Source: Azospirillum sp. 51_20
Lineage (GTDB): Bacteria > Pseudomonadota > Alphaproteobacteria > RF32 > CAG-239
DNA: 56,574 bases
NCBI GenBank assembly: GCA_001917175.1
Contig: MNTV01000037.1
Span: 62,586 to 119,159 of the forward strand
Reading direction: 5' to 3'
The position numbers and the translations under genes were made by a program. Positions 38,725 through 47,239 of the stretch are shown in pieces. The notes beneath the pieces are model-generated. The model saw only the letters and a list, made by a program, of their open reading frames with translations, searched no databases and had not been told where the DNA came from. Positions within the stretch are counted from its first letter, which is position 1; every line of letters begins with the position of its first letter.

Positions 38725-38754
38725 TTGACTTTTATTACATTAAATGTATATACT
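38725..38754 (+). promoter_or_regulatory. Rightward early promoter with embedded operator 2
   Basis: TTGACT (38725-38730), 18-base spacer, TATACT (38749-38754). The spacer holds the palindrome TACATTAAATGTA (38736-38748), related to operator 1. A half-site ATTACATAAAT lies at 38710-38720. Repressor bound here would block the rightward promoter. Confidence 0.7.
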
Positions 38755-38787
38755 GGCGACGGACAACGTTTTAAGGAGGAAATAACG

Positions 38788-39270
38788 GTGAAAAACGACG
38801 GATATATCGACAAGGCCGAATGTCTGCGCCGCGGATATGTACGCAAAAGCCGCGGCATTTACAAGATGTCGCTGCTGGAGAAATATGCTGCCCGGGGATG
38901 GCTCGAGCTTGGGGATCCCAAATATTCCCGGGAAGATCGTCTGCGGGCGGCAAAAAGGTTGCAAAAAGATTGCGAAATGTCGCATTTTATGTCGGTCGGC
39001 GTTTCCGGCACTCGCGAAAAGGTGGACGGAAAGGGAAAAAACGCCGATGACGTGGAAGCGATTTGCAAAGCCCGGGAACGTTATTTTGCGGCGGTTAAGC
39101 AAATTCCCGAGGAGTTTTGGCCGGTTGTGCGCGAGGTGTGTCTGGAGAATCGGGAAGCCGTTCTGACGGAGAAGGCGGGCGGACGGCGGAAACAGGAGAT
39201 GAGTTATGCGGCAAAACGAGATTTGTGCCGCGGTCTTGACCGGTTGATAAGGTATTATTGGTCGGTATGA
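38788..39270 (+). CDS. First rightward phage gene, unknown function
   Basis: I choose the GTG at 38788 because AAGGAGG lies nine bases upstream and the longer frame would run through the promoter. The 160-residue product is basic (KAECLRRGYVRKSRGIYK, REDRLRAAKRLQKDCE) and ends in a helical region, REVCLENREAVL and DLCRGLDRLIRYYW. The second half recalls the DUF6456-type domain of small alphaproteobacterial regulators, but I cannot confirm that. As first gene under the operator-controlled promoter it may play a Cro-like or early regulatory role. Confidence 0.65.
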   Translation: MKNDGYIDKAECLRRGYVRKSRGIYKMSLLEKYAARGWLELGDPKYSREDRLRAAKRLQKDCEMSHFMSVGVSGTREKVDGKGKNADDVEAICKARERYFAAVKQIPEEFWPVVREVCLENREAVLTEKAGGRRKQEMSYAAKRDLCRGLDRLIRYYWSV

Positions 39271-39394
39271 AAAAGGTATATGTTCGGTTATGTATTTAAA
39301 AAACTGTTATTATTTGTAATAAAATATTATTAAAAATTTTAGTTGTGTATTAGATTAGGTTTGATTTCGATTTTAAATGTAAAGGAATACAGCT

Positions 39395-39712
39395 ATGAAT
39401 ATTCAAAAATATCAATATGTTAACGCTTATAACAAATATCAGAGGCCGGAGCAGCTGCGAAGTGATTTCCGGCATTTTCTGGCGATGGTCGAACGCTCTA
39501 AAATCAATACGCCGGCGGCAATAAATACATATAATTTGTTATGCGGAATTGAGGCGCTGCTCTGCCGTTACGAAACCGTAAGCAAAGAAACGATATTGGC
39601 GGTTAACGTTATTGACGATGTCGAGCGGTGCTCGGAATATTTGTTGAATTTGCATAACAAGGCGATGCATGAAGACGTTTACAATCCGAAAATGATTGTT
39701 GACGAACGATAG
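39395..39712 (+). CDS. Small helical protein of unknown function
   Basis: A 105-residue protein predicted to be all-helical (YNKYQRPEQLRSDFRHFLAM, AINTYNLLCGIEALLCRY, CSEYLLNLHNKAMHEDVYN). No signal or membrane segment. AAAGGA precedes the ATG. A TTATTATTTGTAATAA stretch upstream (39307-39322) resembles the repressor half-site, so it may share repressor control. Function unknown. Confidence 0.6.
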   Translation: MNIQKYQYVNAYNKYQRPEQLRSDFRHFLAMVERSKINTPAAINTYNLLCGIEALLCRYETVSKETILAVNVIDDVERCSEYLLNLHNKAMHEDVYNPKMIVDER

Positions 39713-40035
39713 CGGAAAAGACCGTGCCGCCGGCATGTGATACGGGGTTTCAGGGGAACGGGCAAAAGAGAAACGCAGGCTTTTTTGCCCGTTCTTCGGG
39801 CGAATGATTTTGCCGTTTGGCTGTCGGCGGCTGCCGGCCGGGAAAACGGCGGCAGGGAAAATCGCCCCCGGTGTGCAAGATAGTCCGTAAAGACAGAACA
39901 GGATGGTTTTAAAAAATATTTTTCATAGCATATTGATTTTTATTATTAATTTTATATAACTTCGGAAATTATCCACAGTTTTTCATAAAAGACTTGATTT
40001 TTTCGACAATGTGTGGTATCGATTATTTCCATAAT

Positions 40036-40074
40036 GGACGAATAGGGCGATTTTGCCGATTCGTCCGTTTTTTT
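40036..40074 (+). terminator. Rho-independent terminator
   Basis: GGACGAAT / ATTCGTCC stem with an inner GGC/GCC pair, followed by GTTTTTTT. Confidence 0.75.
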
Positions 40075-40178
40075 ATCTGCCGGACAAGTGTTTTTTGTTC
40101 CGGTGGTCTGGTATCTGACCAGGTTTCCGGCTGCGGCCGGAATTTTTGTTTCCGATGTTTTCATTGTTTCCTGAAGCG

Positions 40179-40207
40179 GGGCGTCGTTTTTTACGACGCC
40201 CTTTTTT
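40179..40207 (+). terminator. Rho-independent terminator
   Basis: GGGCGTCG-TTTTTTA-CGACGCCC hairpin followed by TTTTTT. It insulates the late genes from the control region. Confidence 0.85.
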
Positions 40208-40347
40208 CGTATGCGTGAGGAAGCGGCGCGCCTTCGATTGGCGGAAGCGGCCGGGTACCGGACGGGCGAAAGCGCGTCTGTCGCCGGCGCGGAAAATTTT
40301 GCGGAAAAGCGTTGACGGTATGGTGGTTGAAAAAACGGCAGGAGAAA

Positions 40348-40881
40348 ATGCAGAAGAAGTTAAAGGCAGACGAATATCGTCCCGAATATGCGGGAAAACT
40401 GGTGGCATGGTTTAAGAACGCACCTTTGTATATCCGGGAAACAAGAACGGTGTACAGCAGGAAAAACGACAAAAGCGAAGAGGTCAGCGAAAAAGTACCG
40501 GCGCCGTGTCCGACGTTTGTCCGGTTTGCCGACGAGATCGGCGTGGCGATCGGGTCGCTGGAAAAATGGCGGGAAAAACATCCGGAATTTGCCGAGGCCT
40601 ATCTGAAGGCTGTTTTGTATCAGGAAGAATGGCTGATGAACGCAGCCGGTCTCGGATTTTACAATTCGTCCATGTCGATTACGGCTTTGAAGGCCAACCA
40701 TGGCTGGGTTGAAAAGGGAGACGCCAAGAACCGGGCGGCCGACGGCGAGTTGAAGCAGGTGCTGGTGCGTTTTGTCGGCGATTGTGAAACAAAAGCGGAA
40801 CGGAGGGTAAAAAATGAAGAAGATAACGGCGTGCATTCCGGAAATATTTGCGCCGCTGATGATGAAAAAATACCGGATTAA
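40348..40881 (+). CDS. Terminase small subunit (putative)
   Basis: A 177-residue protein directly upstream of and overlapping the large terminase gene by 68 bp. The N-terminal part has a helix-turn-helix-like segment (RFADEIGVAIGSLEKWREKHPEFAEAYLKAVLYQEEWLMNAAGLG) followed by SITALKANHGWVEKGD, the pattern seen in small terminases that recognise the pac or cos site. AGGAG precedes the ATG at 40348; twelve codons upstream are open but have no start signal. The C-terminal tail is acidic. Confidence 0.8.
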   Translation: MQKKLKADEYRPEYAGKLVAWFKNAPLYIRETRTVYSRKNDKSEEVSEKVPAPCPTFVRFADEIGVAIGSLEKWREKHPEFAEAYLKAVLYQEEWLMNAAGLGFYNSSMSITALKANHGWVEKGDAKNRAADGELKQVLVRFVGDCETKAERRVKNEEDNGVHSGNICAADDEKIPD

Positions 40882-42139
40882 ATTTTGTTACGGCGGCCGG
40901 GCCGGCGGCAAGAGCTATGCCTTTGCCGACAGCCTGCTGCTTTTGGGACGGAAAAAAAAGCTCTTGATCGCCTGTCTGCGCGAAATTCAGGATTCGATCA
41001 AAGATTCCGTGCATAAGCTGCTTTCCGACCGGATCGCCTTTTACGGGCTGAACGATTATAAAGTGTATGAAGACAGAATTGACAACCTGGTGACCGGCAC
41101 CAGGTTTATTTTTAAGGGGCTGCGCGAACAGGACAGCCAGAAGATCAAATCGCTGGAAGGGGTTGATATTGCCTGGATCGAGGAAGCGCAGACGATCAGT
41201 AAAAAAAGCTGGGAGATTTTGGAGCCGACAATCCGCAAAGACGGATCGGAAATCTGGATTTCAATGAACCGGCTTTATGAAAACGATCCGTTGTGGACGG
41301 CGGTGGCGGCCAACCCGGACAAACGGACCTGGCTGCGGCGGGGCAACTATTGCGACAATCCTTTTTGTCCCGAAGAAATGCGTTATCTGGCGGAAAAATG
41401 CCGGCGGGAAAATCCCGAGAGCTACGAGCATATATGGATGGGAGCGCCGATGTCGCAGGGTAATGAGCGGCTGATCGGCGCGGCGGCGGTGCGACGGGCT
41501 TTTGAGCCGAAGATTGCGTCGACGACTTCACCGCTTGTGGTCGGGTTGGACATTGCACGTTTCGGTGACGACAAGACCACTTTTTGCTTTCGCAAAGGCC
41601 GGTTGTGCACGGGTTTTCAATGTTACAGCAAGCAGAGCAACGTGGAAGTGGCCAATATTGCCACCAACGTTATTGAGGAGTACCGTCCGCTCAGGATGTT
41701 CATGGATATCGGCGGGCAGGGAGCCGGTGTGTATGACATTCTGAAAGACAGAGGGTTCAGCGAAGTAATCCGCGGCGTTTACTTTGGTGAAAAGGCGCTG
41801 AAGACGGATCGTTATTTTAACCGGCGGGCGGAAATGTGGGACAAGATCAACCGCTGGCTGGAAGAACTGCCGCCGCCGCAGCTGCCGGCGGACGAGGATT
41901 TGTTTGACGAACTGGTGAGCGTGAACAAAAAGTTTGACGGGCGCGGCCGGCTGCAGCTGGAGGACAAAGAGGAAATCAAGAAAAAACTCGGACGTTCGCC
42001 GGACAAGGCCGACGCGCTGGCTCTGACTTTTGCCGAGCCGGTATATGACTACGGCGTTCCGAAGCTGTACGGAAACGGCAGAGTGTCGGTGGAAGAAATG
42101 TTCAGTCTGGCGGAAAAAACGTCCGGCGGCGGCTGGTGA
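40814..42139 (+). CDS. Terminase large subunit (PBSX/Terminase_3-like)
   Basis: A 441-residue packaging motor. The ATPase part has Walker A GGRAGGKSYAFA (residues about 28-39), Walker B GVDIAWIEEAQ and coupling motif SMNRL. The nuclease part has VVGLDIARFGDDKTTF and FMDIGGQGAGVYD, with the RNase H-like acidic residues. It cuts concatemeric phage DNA and pumps it into the prohead. The size and motifs fit the Terminase_3 family. GGAGG precedes the ATG, which lies inside the small-subunit gene. Confidence 0.93.
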   Translation: MKKITACIPEIFAPLMMKKYRIKFCYGGRAGGKSYAFADSLLLLGRKKKLLIACLREIQDSIKDSVHKLLSDRIAFYGLNDYKVYEDRIDNLVTGTRFIFKGLREQDSQKIKSLEGVDIAWIEEAQTISKKSWEILEPTIRKDGSEIWISMNRLYENDPLWTAVAANPDKRTWLRRGNYCDNPFCPEEMRYLAEKCRRENPESYEHIWMGAPMSQGNERLIGAAAVRRAFEPKIASTTSPLVVGLDIARFGDDKTTFCFRKGRLCTGFQCYSKQSNVEVANIATNVIEEYRPLRMFMDIGGQGAGVYDILKDRGFSEVIRGVYFGEKALKTDRYFNRRAEMWDKINRWLEELPPPQLPADEDLFDELVSVNKKFDGRGRLQLEDKEEIKKKLGRSPDKADALALTFAEPVYDYGVPKLYGNGRVSVEEMFSLAEKTSGGGW

Positions 42140-42293
42140 GGGCAAATTTCTCTGGCAGGCGGCGCATTGTTGACGGGCAACGCGGGAAATTTTGGAACGC
42201 ATCATTTATAAGACGGGAAAGTCTTGTAAAGACGGGTTACCGGTACAAAAACGTTAACCCTTTTATGAACGGGCGGCAGGGACAGGAAAGAGA

Positions 42294-42316
42294 AACGGCG
42301 GACTGCCGTTTTTTAC
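42294..42316 (+). terminator. Terminator after the terminase genes
   Basis: AACGGC-GGACT-GCCGTT hairpin followed by TTTT. It separates the packaging genes from the next gene. Confidence 0.7.
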
Positions 42317-42370
42317 GTTTTTTTTGTTTGCTGTTGCGGCAACTGATTAATTTTTAAAAGGAACAAGCAA

Positions 42371-44110
42371 ATGAGTTATGACAGATTTAGAAATCAGCGG
42401 GAAGCCTATGAGGAAACCTGCCGGCTGATAGATAACGAATTCAAACGCCTTAATCTTGATGATTGGGGAGATCCGAAGCAGCCGCAGGGGATGAGTCCGC
42501 AGGAGATTGTGGCGGAAAGGAACCGTCAGCAGGCGGAGAAGTGGAATAATGCCAATCCGTTGTGGGAAGGTTTGAAAAGCATGGATCTCGGGGACTGGCT
42601 GGACGTCGGCGGTCAGGCGCTGCAGGGAGCGGAACGGGTGGCCAGCGGCGCGACGTTTGGTGCTTATGACTGGTTGAACCGCACGTTGGGCGGAAACTAT
42701 GCAGAACGTAAGCAGCGGTTGCAGGAAGCTGCCGACAGTGCCGGGATCGGCCTTTTGAACGAATTAACCGGTGCCGGGCTTGAACTGGCCGGAAATGTTG
42801 CCGGCGGCGGCGGTCTTTTAGGCAAGGGACTGATCAAAACCGGTTTGAGAGGTTCAAAGCTGGCGGCGGTCGGCGGCGGAATTGACGGGATGCTGAATGC
42901 CGGTTTTGCTACGGAAAATTTGGCCGATCTGCCTCAGAATCTGCTGATCGGAGGGATATCCGGCGCCTTGGGCGGCTACGGCATGGACAAAACGCTGCGT
43001 AAAGGCATGACGGCTTTGGGACCGTTTTTGGCAAAACACAGCAAGAGCTTTAATGAAATTGCCAATATGAAAAACGGCGTTACCGGTGAGAAAGGGTTTA
43101 ACAAGTCCATGCGCATGGCTCGAAAAATGCAGTCAGAAGGGAACATCCCGACGCGTTATCCGGCCAATATGCAGGAGGCAAGGGACAATGCGATTGCGGC
43201 CAGCAAAAAGAAGTACGACAGTCTGGCTTCCGCCGGCGATTTGGAGATTTTGGACATTACCAACAAACTGGAAAATTTGCCGTCCGCTTCCATGACTCCG
43301 TTAAAATATGATACGCTGCCTCAGTATCAGACCCGTTTGAGGCAGGAAGCGCAGAAAAGCGGTATGGGACTGTATGGCGACATTAATCATTTTACCAAAG
43401 ACGGACGCAAAAAAATGGTGCATACGCTTAACCGGACTCTCAAAGCACCGGATATTTCCATGTTGAAAAAGGAACCGGAAGGTTTCAGACTCTATACGAT
43501 GAGAAAATATCAGGCCGACGGGCAGAAACCGATGTATGATTTGCTGATGCAGAGAAACGAACAGGAAATTTTCAACAAGTTTGCGACCGATAAACCGAGA
43601 TATGTGGCTGAACAGTTTACCGGACCGGCGTTGTCTTTGAAATCGACAAAGTCGCCGAAGAATGATCTGGGAGTAATTATGTTTCCGAACAATAACATAT
43701 ATTTGTCGAAAATCGGCGGTCTTGCCCGGGAAAGTTCGCCGATACAGGATGCAATCAAGAACGTCAGGGCTCAGAATTCCGCCTTTGTCAATCTTCCGGA
43801 CACCGATTTCAAAGTGTTGGAGGCTGCCGGGCGCCATCTTGACGACGGCGTGCGCCTGAACCGGTTCCCGGCCGGCGGTGCGGAGGATAACAACGTCCGG
43901 CAGCTGTATAAGCTTATGGATGAATTGCAGCCCGAATTTCCTTCGTATCGGGATACGCTTGATGTCAGGTATAATCGTGAGGTTGCGAAAAATCTCGCAA
44001 ACCGTCCGTTGCAGATTTATGACAGAATCAACAATATCAGCAACGGAAGGCTGGATGTGTCGCTGCCTGTCGGCGTCAGCGGCGATTTATCAAAATACTG
44101 GGTCAAATAG
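42371..44110 (+). CDS. Phage protein with Gly-rich hydrophobic module and variable C-terminus
   Basis: A 579-residue protein. Residues about 1-60 are polar and helical. Residues about 60-200 form a Gly/Ala-rich hydrophobic module (GDWLDVGGQALQGAERVASG, GLELAGNVAGGGGLLGKGLI, NLLIGGISGALGGYG). Residues 200-579 are soluble and mixed alpha/beta. The hydrophobic module is similar to the truncated gene at 56009, so two copies flank the morphogenesis genes. It has its own leader after a terminator. It may be an ejected internal virion protein or a cargo/effector protein with a changeable end; the C-terminal FATDKPRYVAEQFTGPALSL is not something I can assign. Confidence 0.7.
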   Translation: MSYDRFRNQREAYEETCRLIDNEFKRLNLDDWGDPKQPQGMSPQEIVAERNRQQAEKWNNANPLWEGLKSMDLGDWLDVGGQALQGAERVASGATFGAYDWLNRTLGGNYAERKQRLQEAADSAGIGLLNELTGAGLELAGNVAGGGGLLGKGLIKTGLRGSKLAAVGGGIDGMLNAGFATENLADLPQNLLIGGISGALGGYGMDKTLRKGMTALGPFLAKHSKSFNEIANMKNGVTGEKGFNKSMRMARKMQSEGNIPTRYPANMQEARDNAIAASKKKYDSLASAGDLEILDITNKLENLPSASMTPLKYDTLPQYQTRLRQEAQKSGMGLYGDINHFTKDGRKKMVHTLNRTLKAPDISMLKKEPEGFRLYTMRKYQADGQKPMYDLLMQRNEQEIFNKFATDKPRYVAEQFTGPALSLKSTKSPKNDLGVIMFPNNNIYLSKIGGLARESSPIQDAIKNVRAQNSAFVNLPDTDFKVLEAAGRHLDDGVRLNRFPAGGAEDNNVRQLYKLMDELQPEFPSYRDTLDVRYNREVAKNLANRPLQIYDRINNISNGRLDVSLPVGVSGDLSKYWVK

Positions 44111-44173
44111 TTTTCTGACGGCGGTGCGGAAATGATGCCGTTGCGGAGAAAACATTTTTTTTAAGGAGGTAAT

Positions 44174-44434
44174 ATGAAGATCAAGGCAATTGCCGACCGG
44201 ATATTCGTCCGGTTGGAGCCGGAAGCGGAAAAAACGTCCGGCGGGGTTTTGCTGGTTTCCGATATCCCCGAACCGAGAACCGTCGGCGTCGTGGAAAGCG
44301 TCGGCGGGCAGGTGAAAGGGATAAAACCGGGCGACAGGGTGTTGTTTCATGTTTTTGATGAGCTGGAAACGCCGGTAAAAGATGTGGTCGCCGTGCGCGA
44401 AAACAGTATATTGGGAGTGTTGTGCGATGACTGA
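44174..44434 (+). CDS. Phage-encoded GroES-like co-chaperonin
   Basis: An 86-residue protein with the full GroES pattern: IKAIADRIFVRLEPEAEKTS at the start, the mobile-loop region SGGVLLVSDIPEPRTVGVVE, VGGQVKGIKPGDRVLF and the final VAVRENSILGVLCDD. It should form heptameric rings that cap host GroEL. TAAGGAGGTAAT gives an excellent ribosome site, so expression is high. It lies just before the portal gene and overlaps it by 8 bp, which links it to head assembly, as with T4 gp31 and its capsid protein. It is shorter than the typical bacterial GroES of about 95 residues. Confidence 0.88.
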   Translation: MKIKAIADRIFVRLEPEAEKTSGGVLLVSDIPEPRTVGVVESVGGQVKGIKPGDRVLFHVFDELETPVKDVVAVRENSILGVLCDD

Positions 44435-46280
44435 AGACAAGACGGACGAACGCGGTCTGGTTGAAGAATGGCTGAAAAAAATCAACGAAGCGGAAAAGGT
44501 CTATGCCAAATATTATGAGCTGGTGGATGAAACCAGGGATTTTTACAAGGACAGCAAAGGCAGCAAAAGCGGCAAATACAACATTTTCTGGTCTTCGGTC
44601 GAAACGCTGAAGCCGTTTCTTTATTTCAAACAGCCGAAATTTTATGTCGAGCGTTCCAACAAAAATGCCGGCAAAGCCGAAAAACTTGCCTGTGAAATGT
44701 TGGAAAACGCTCTGAAGTGGGATTTGGAGCAGTTTGATTTTGACAGCGTGATCAAATATGCGAGGAACGATTTTCTCATTTCCGGTGCCGGGATTGTCTG
44801 GGAACAGTACAAGCCGGTGATTGAAACGCAGCCCGATCCGCTTGATCCGGAAAGCGAAATTGCGGTCAAAACCGGAGAAAAAGTGGAATCTGTTTATCTG
44901 GATCCGAGATATTTTCTGACCGACACCGACCGGGTAGGCGTGTGGGAGGACGTGACCTGGATCGCACGCAAAATTTATATGGACAGGGAAGCTGCCGAGG
45001 AGGAGTTTGACGAGGAATTTTCGGAAAACGGCGGCGGACGGAAGGACGTTTGCATATACGAAATCTGGGACAAGACTTCGGGCAAAATCTACTGGCTGTC
45101 GCGGGCGGTTGCCGACAAGTTTCTGAAAGTAAGCGACAATCTGCTGAACGTCAACGGCTTTTTCCCTTGTCCGAAACCGATTTTCGCCACCATGACCAAC
45201 AACAGCATTATCCCGGTGCCGGATTATTGCATGATCCGGGAAATGTTAAATGAGCTGAACGGCATCAATTCGCGGATGAAGCTGACGATGCAGGCTTTGA
45301 AGGTGAGCGGCGCTTATGACAACGCTTTTCCCGAACTGGCCGACATTTTGAGCAAAGACGTGACGCTGGTGGCGGTGAGCGACTTTGTCAAACTGCGGGA
45401 AAACGGCGGCATCCGCGGGGTCGTTGACTTTGCACCGATCGAGCAGTACGTGACGGCGTTGGAACAGCTGGCTGTTCGCCGGCAGGACGTGATTGCGAGC
45501 ATTTTTGACGTAACCGGGGTCAGCGACATCATGCGCGGTTCTTCCGACGGCAGCGATACGGCGACCGCGGTGGTTAAAAAGACCAATTTCGGGACGTTGC
45601 GCAATCAGGACCGGCAAAACGACATGCAGCGTTTTATCCGTGATCTGCTGCGGATCAAGGCGGAGATCATCTGCGAAATGTTTGATCCCGAACGGCTGGC
45701 CGGTTTTCTTGATCAGGACAAACGGCAGGATGCGGCTTTGGTCAATCAGGCCGTTAATATCCTGAAGACCGAAAAACTGCGGGGAATGCTTTTCAGCGTG
45801 GAAACCGACGCCGTTTTTAACCGCGAGGAGGAAAGCGGCAAAACGATCAATGCCGTTAAGACGATCAACGAAATGGTGACGGTGGCGCTTTCCACCGTCA
45901 GCCAGCAGCCGCTTCTGCTGCCGCTTTACAAAATCATGATCGATTCCGTCGTAGACACGCTGCCGCGCGGACGGGTGTTTGAAACCGTACTGGAAAAAGT
46001 GTTTGCCGACGTGACGGCATTTTTGGAACAACAGCAGCGGGCACAGCAGATGCAGCAACGGCAGATGCAGCAAATGCAGCAGCAGGCGGCGCAGCAGCCG
46101 CAGCAAAATCCGATGCTGGCGCTTGAGATGCAGAAAAACGCGTTGAAGGCAAAAGAACTGGAAATTAAGGAAAAGCTGGAACAGCAGCGGATTGACCTTG
46201 AAAACCGACAGCTTGACGCGGAAACGGCAATCAAGGTGCAGAAGCTGGACATGGAGGCAAACGGGGAGCTCGGAAAGTGA
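44427..46280 (+). CDS. Portal protein
   Basis: A 617-residue protein that fits podovirus portals in size and pattern: an N-terminal helical region with DFYKDSKGSKSGKYNIFWSS, ARNDFLISGAGIVWEQYKP, YLDPRYFLTDTDR, the wing/stem with ELNGINSRMKLTMQALKVSG, and DVTGVSDIMRGSSDGSDTAT as the tunnel-loop region. Residues about 535-560 are Gln-rich (QMQQRQMQQMQQQAAQQPQQ), then a coiled coil. Twelve copies form the DNA entry and exit ring. The ATG lies within the GroES gene. Confidence 0.9.
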   Translation: MTEDKTDERGLVEEWLKKINEAEKVYAKYYELVDETRDFYKDSKGSKSGKYNIFWSSVETLKPFLYFKQPKFYVERSNKNAGKAEKLACEMLENALKWDLEQFDFDSVIKYARNDFLISGAGIVWEQYKPVIETQPDPLDPESEIAVKTGEKVESVYLDPRYFLTDTDRVGVWEDVTWIARKIYMDREAAEEEFDEEFSENGGGRKDVCIYEIWDKTSGKIYWLSRAVADKFLKVSDNLLNVNGFFPCPKPIFATMTNNSIIPVPDYCMIREMLNELNGINSRMKLTMQALKVSGAYDNAFPELADILSKDVTLVAVSDFVKLRENGGIRGVVDFAPIEQYVTALEQLAVRRQDVIASIFDVTGVSDIMRGSSDGSDTATAVVKKTNFGTLRNQDRQNDMQRFIRDLLRIKAEIICEMFDPERLAGFLDQDKRQDAALVNQAVNILKTEKLRGMLFSVETDAVFNREEESGKTINAVKTINEMVTVALSTVSQQPLLLPLYKIMIDSVVDTLPRGRVFETVLEKVFADVTAFLEQQQRAQQMQQRQMQQMQQQAAQQPQQNPMLALEMQKNALKAKELEIKEKLEQQRIDLENRQLDAETAIKVQKLDMEANGELGK

Positions 46281-46513
46281 CTTACTTTAACAAACAATGG
46301 ACGGAGGAAGTTGTGCTTCCGGACGGTTCGACGGCATCCTGCCAGCAGGATGTCGATCGTTTTTTAAAGGAAAGCCGGCTTGCCCCGGCAGGAGATTATT
46401 CGGACGCCTTCCGCCGTGCGGTGCGTCTTAATAATGAGCGGACTGAGCGCAGAGAACTCTGGGCTGAGTTTATTCGAAATTACAAAAGGAGTATATGGTA
46501 TGCAAAAAAGTGA
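46277..46513 (+). CDS. Small phage protein of unknown function
   Basis: A 78-residue protein starting at GTG that overlaps the portal stop by 4 bp. It has a short beta part (WTEEVVLPDGSTASCQQDVD) and a basic helical tail (RRAVRLNNERTERRELWAEFIRNYKRS). Its stop overlaps the start of the next gene by 14 bases. The tight packing between portal and scaffold suggests a role in head assembly. No family recognised. Confidence 0.65.
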   Translation: MTYFNKQWTEEVVLPDGSTASCQQDVDRFLKESRLAPAGDYSDAFRRAVRLNNERTERRELWAEFIRNYKRSIWYAKK

Positions 46514-47180
46514 AACCAGACGGTTCCTTGAGGAACAGTTTGACAAATATGAGAGATCAAGACCGGAGCAGACGGCGCCGTTTGTTTCGGAATTGACGGA
46601 AGAGGAGGCGCCGGCGGACGAGTTTCTGCAGGCGCCCGCTTCTTTTGGCAAGGAGTGGGGAGAGATGTTTATGACTCTTCCCCCGGAAATGCGCCGTTAT
46701 CTGCATTATCGGGAACATGAAATTGCCAAAGCTTTTGCCCGGCTGGAAGAAGAACTGCGGGAGAAGCGTTTTCTTGACGAAGAGTTTTCGTCCAAAGGAT
46801 GCCGTCACGGATTTAAGTCGGCAAGAGACTGGATCGAAAAACTGATTTTTGCCGAGGAAATGCTGGAGGCTTCGCCGCGGGACACCCTGTGTTATCTGGC
46901 CAAAGCCTACGGACTTGAGCCGGATTTTATCGGCAAACCGGGCAAGGCCGACGCCTGCGAGAGAAAAATCGGTTTGTTGTGCGAAGAATTGCAGCGTTTG
47001 CGCGAACGTTTTGACGAAAGAGAACGTTATTACGCCGCCGCCGCTGCTGCCGCCAGAGCGGCCAAAAAGGCAAAAGCCGCCGGTTTTTCTCCGCGCGGCA
47101 GAGCCGCCGCGGCGGATGACGAACAGGAACTGACCACGCGTCAGATTTTGGAAAGAAAGTTCGCGGAACTTGAAGATTAA
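46500..47180 (+). CDS. Putative capsid scaffolding protein
   Basis: A 226-residue, highly charged, helical protein located between portal and major capsid genes, the usual place of the scaffold. It has acidic N-terminal segments (ELTEEEAPADEF), helical charged stretches (REHEIAKAFARLEEELREKRFLDEEF), a coiled-coil region (RKIGLLCEELQRLRERFDERERY), an Ala/Lys-rich patch and a C-terminal helix LTTRQILERKFAELED that could bind the capsid protein. AAGGAG precedes the ATG. The call rests on position and composition. Confidence 0.75.
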   Translation: MQKSETRRFLEEQFDKYERSRPEQTAPFVSELTEEEAPADEFLQAPASFGKEWGEMFMTLPPEMRRYLHYREHEIAKAFARLEEELREKRFLDEEFSSKGCRHGFKSARDWIEKLIFAEEMLEASPRDTLCYLAKAYGLEPDFIGKPGKADACERKIGLLCEELQRLRERFDERERYYAAAAAAARAAKKAKAAGFSPRGRAAAADDEQELTTRQILERKFAELED

Positions 47181-47239
47181 ACAAATAATTATGGATACGA
47201 AACGATAAAACCAATCATTTTTTTATAAGGAAAAAGAAA

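Larger units (their letters stand above)
39713..40347. promoter_or_regulatory. Non-coding region with AT-rich stretch and DnaA box (possible origin)
   Basis: No convincing gene in 635 bases. A very AT-rich stretch (39910-39960) is followed at 39969-39977 by TTATCCACA, a perfect DnaA box. Two terminators follow (40036 and 40179). A minus-strand frame at 39952-40164 crosses these and is rejected. The arrangement could be a phage or plasmid-like replication origin; a single box is weak evidence. Confidence 0.4.

Noticed and set aside
38725..38787. Upstream extension of the first rightward phage gene
   Set aside because: It runs through the -35, operator and -10 of the promoter; the GTG with AAGGAGG at 38788 is a better start.
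39952..40164. Minus-strand 70-residue frame in the phage control region
   Set aside because: It crosses a terminator hairpin and the DnaA box and has no ribosome site.
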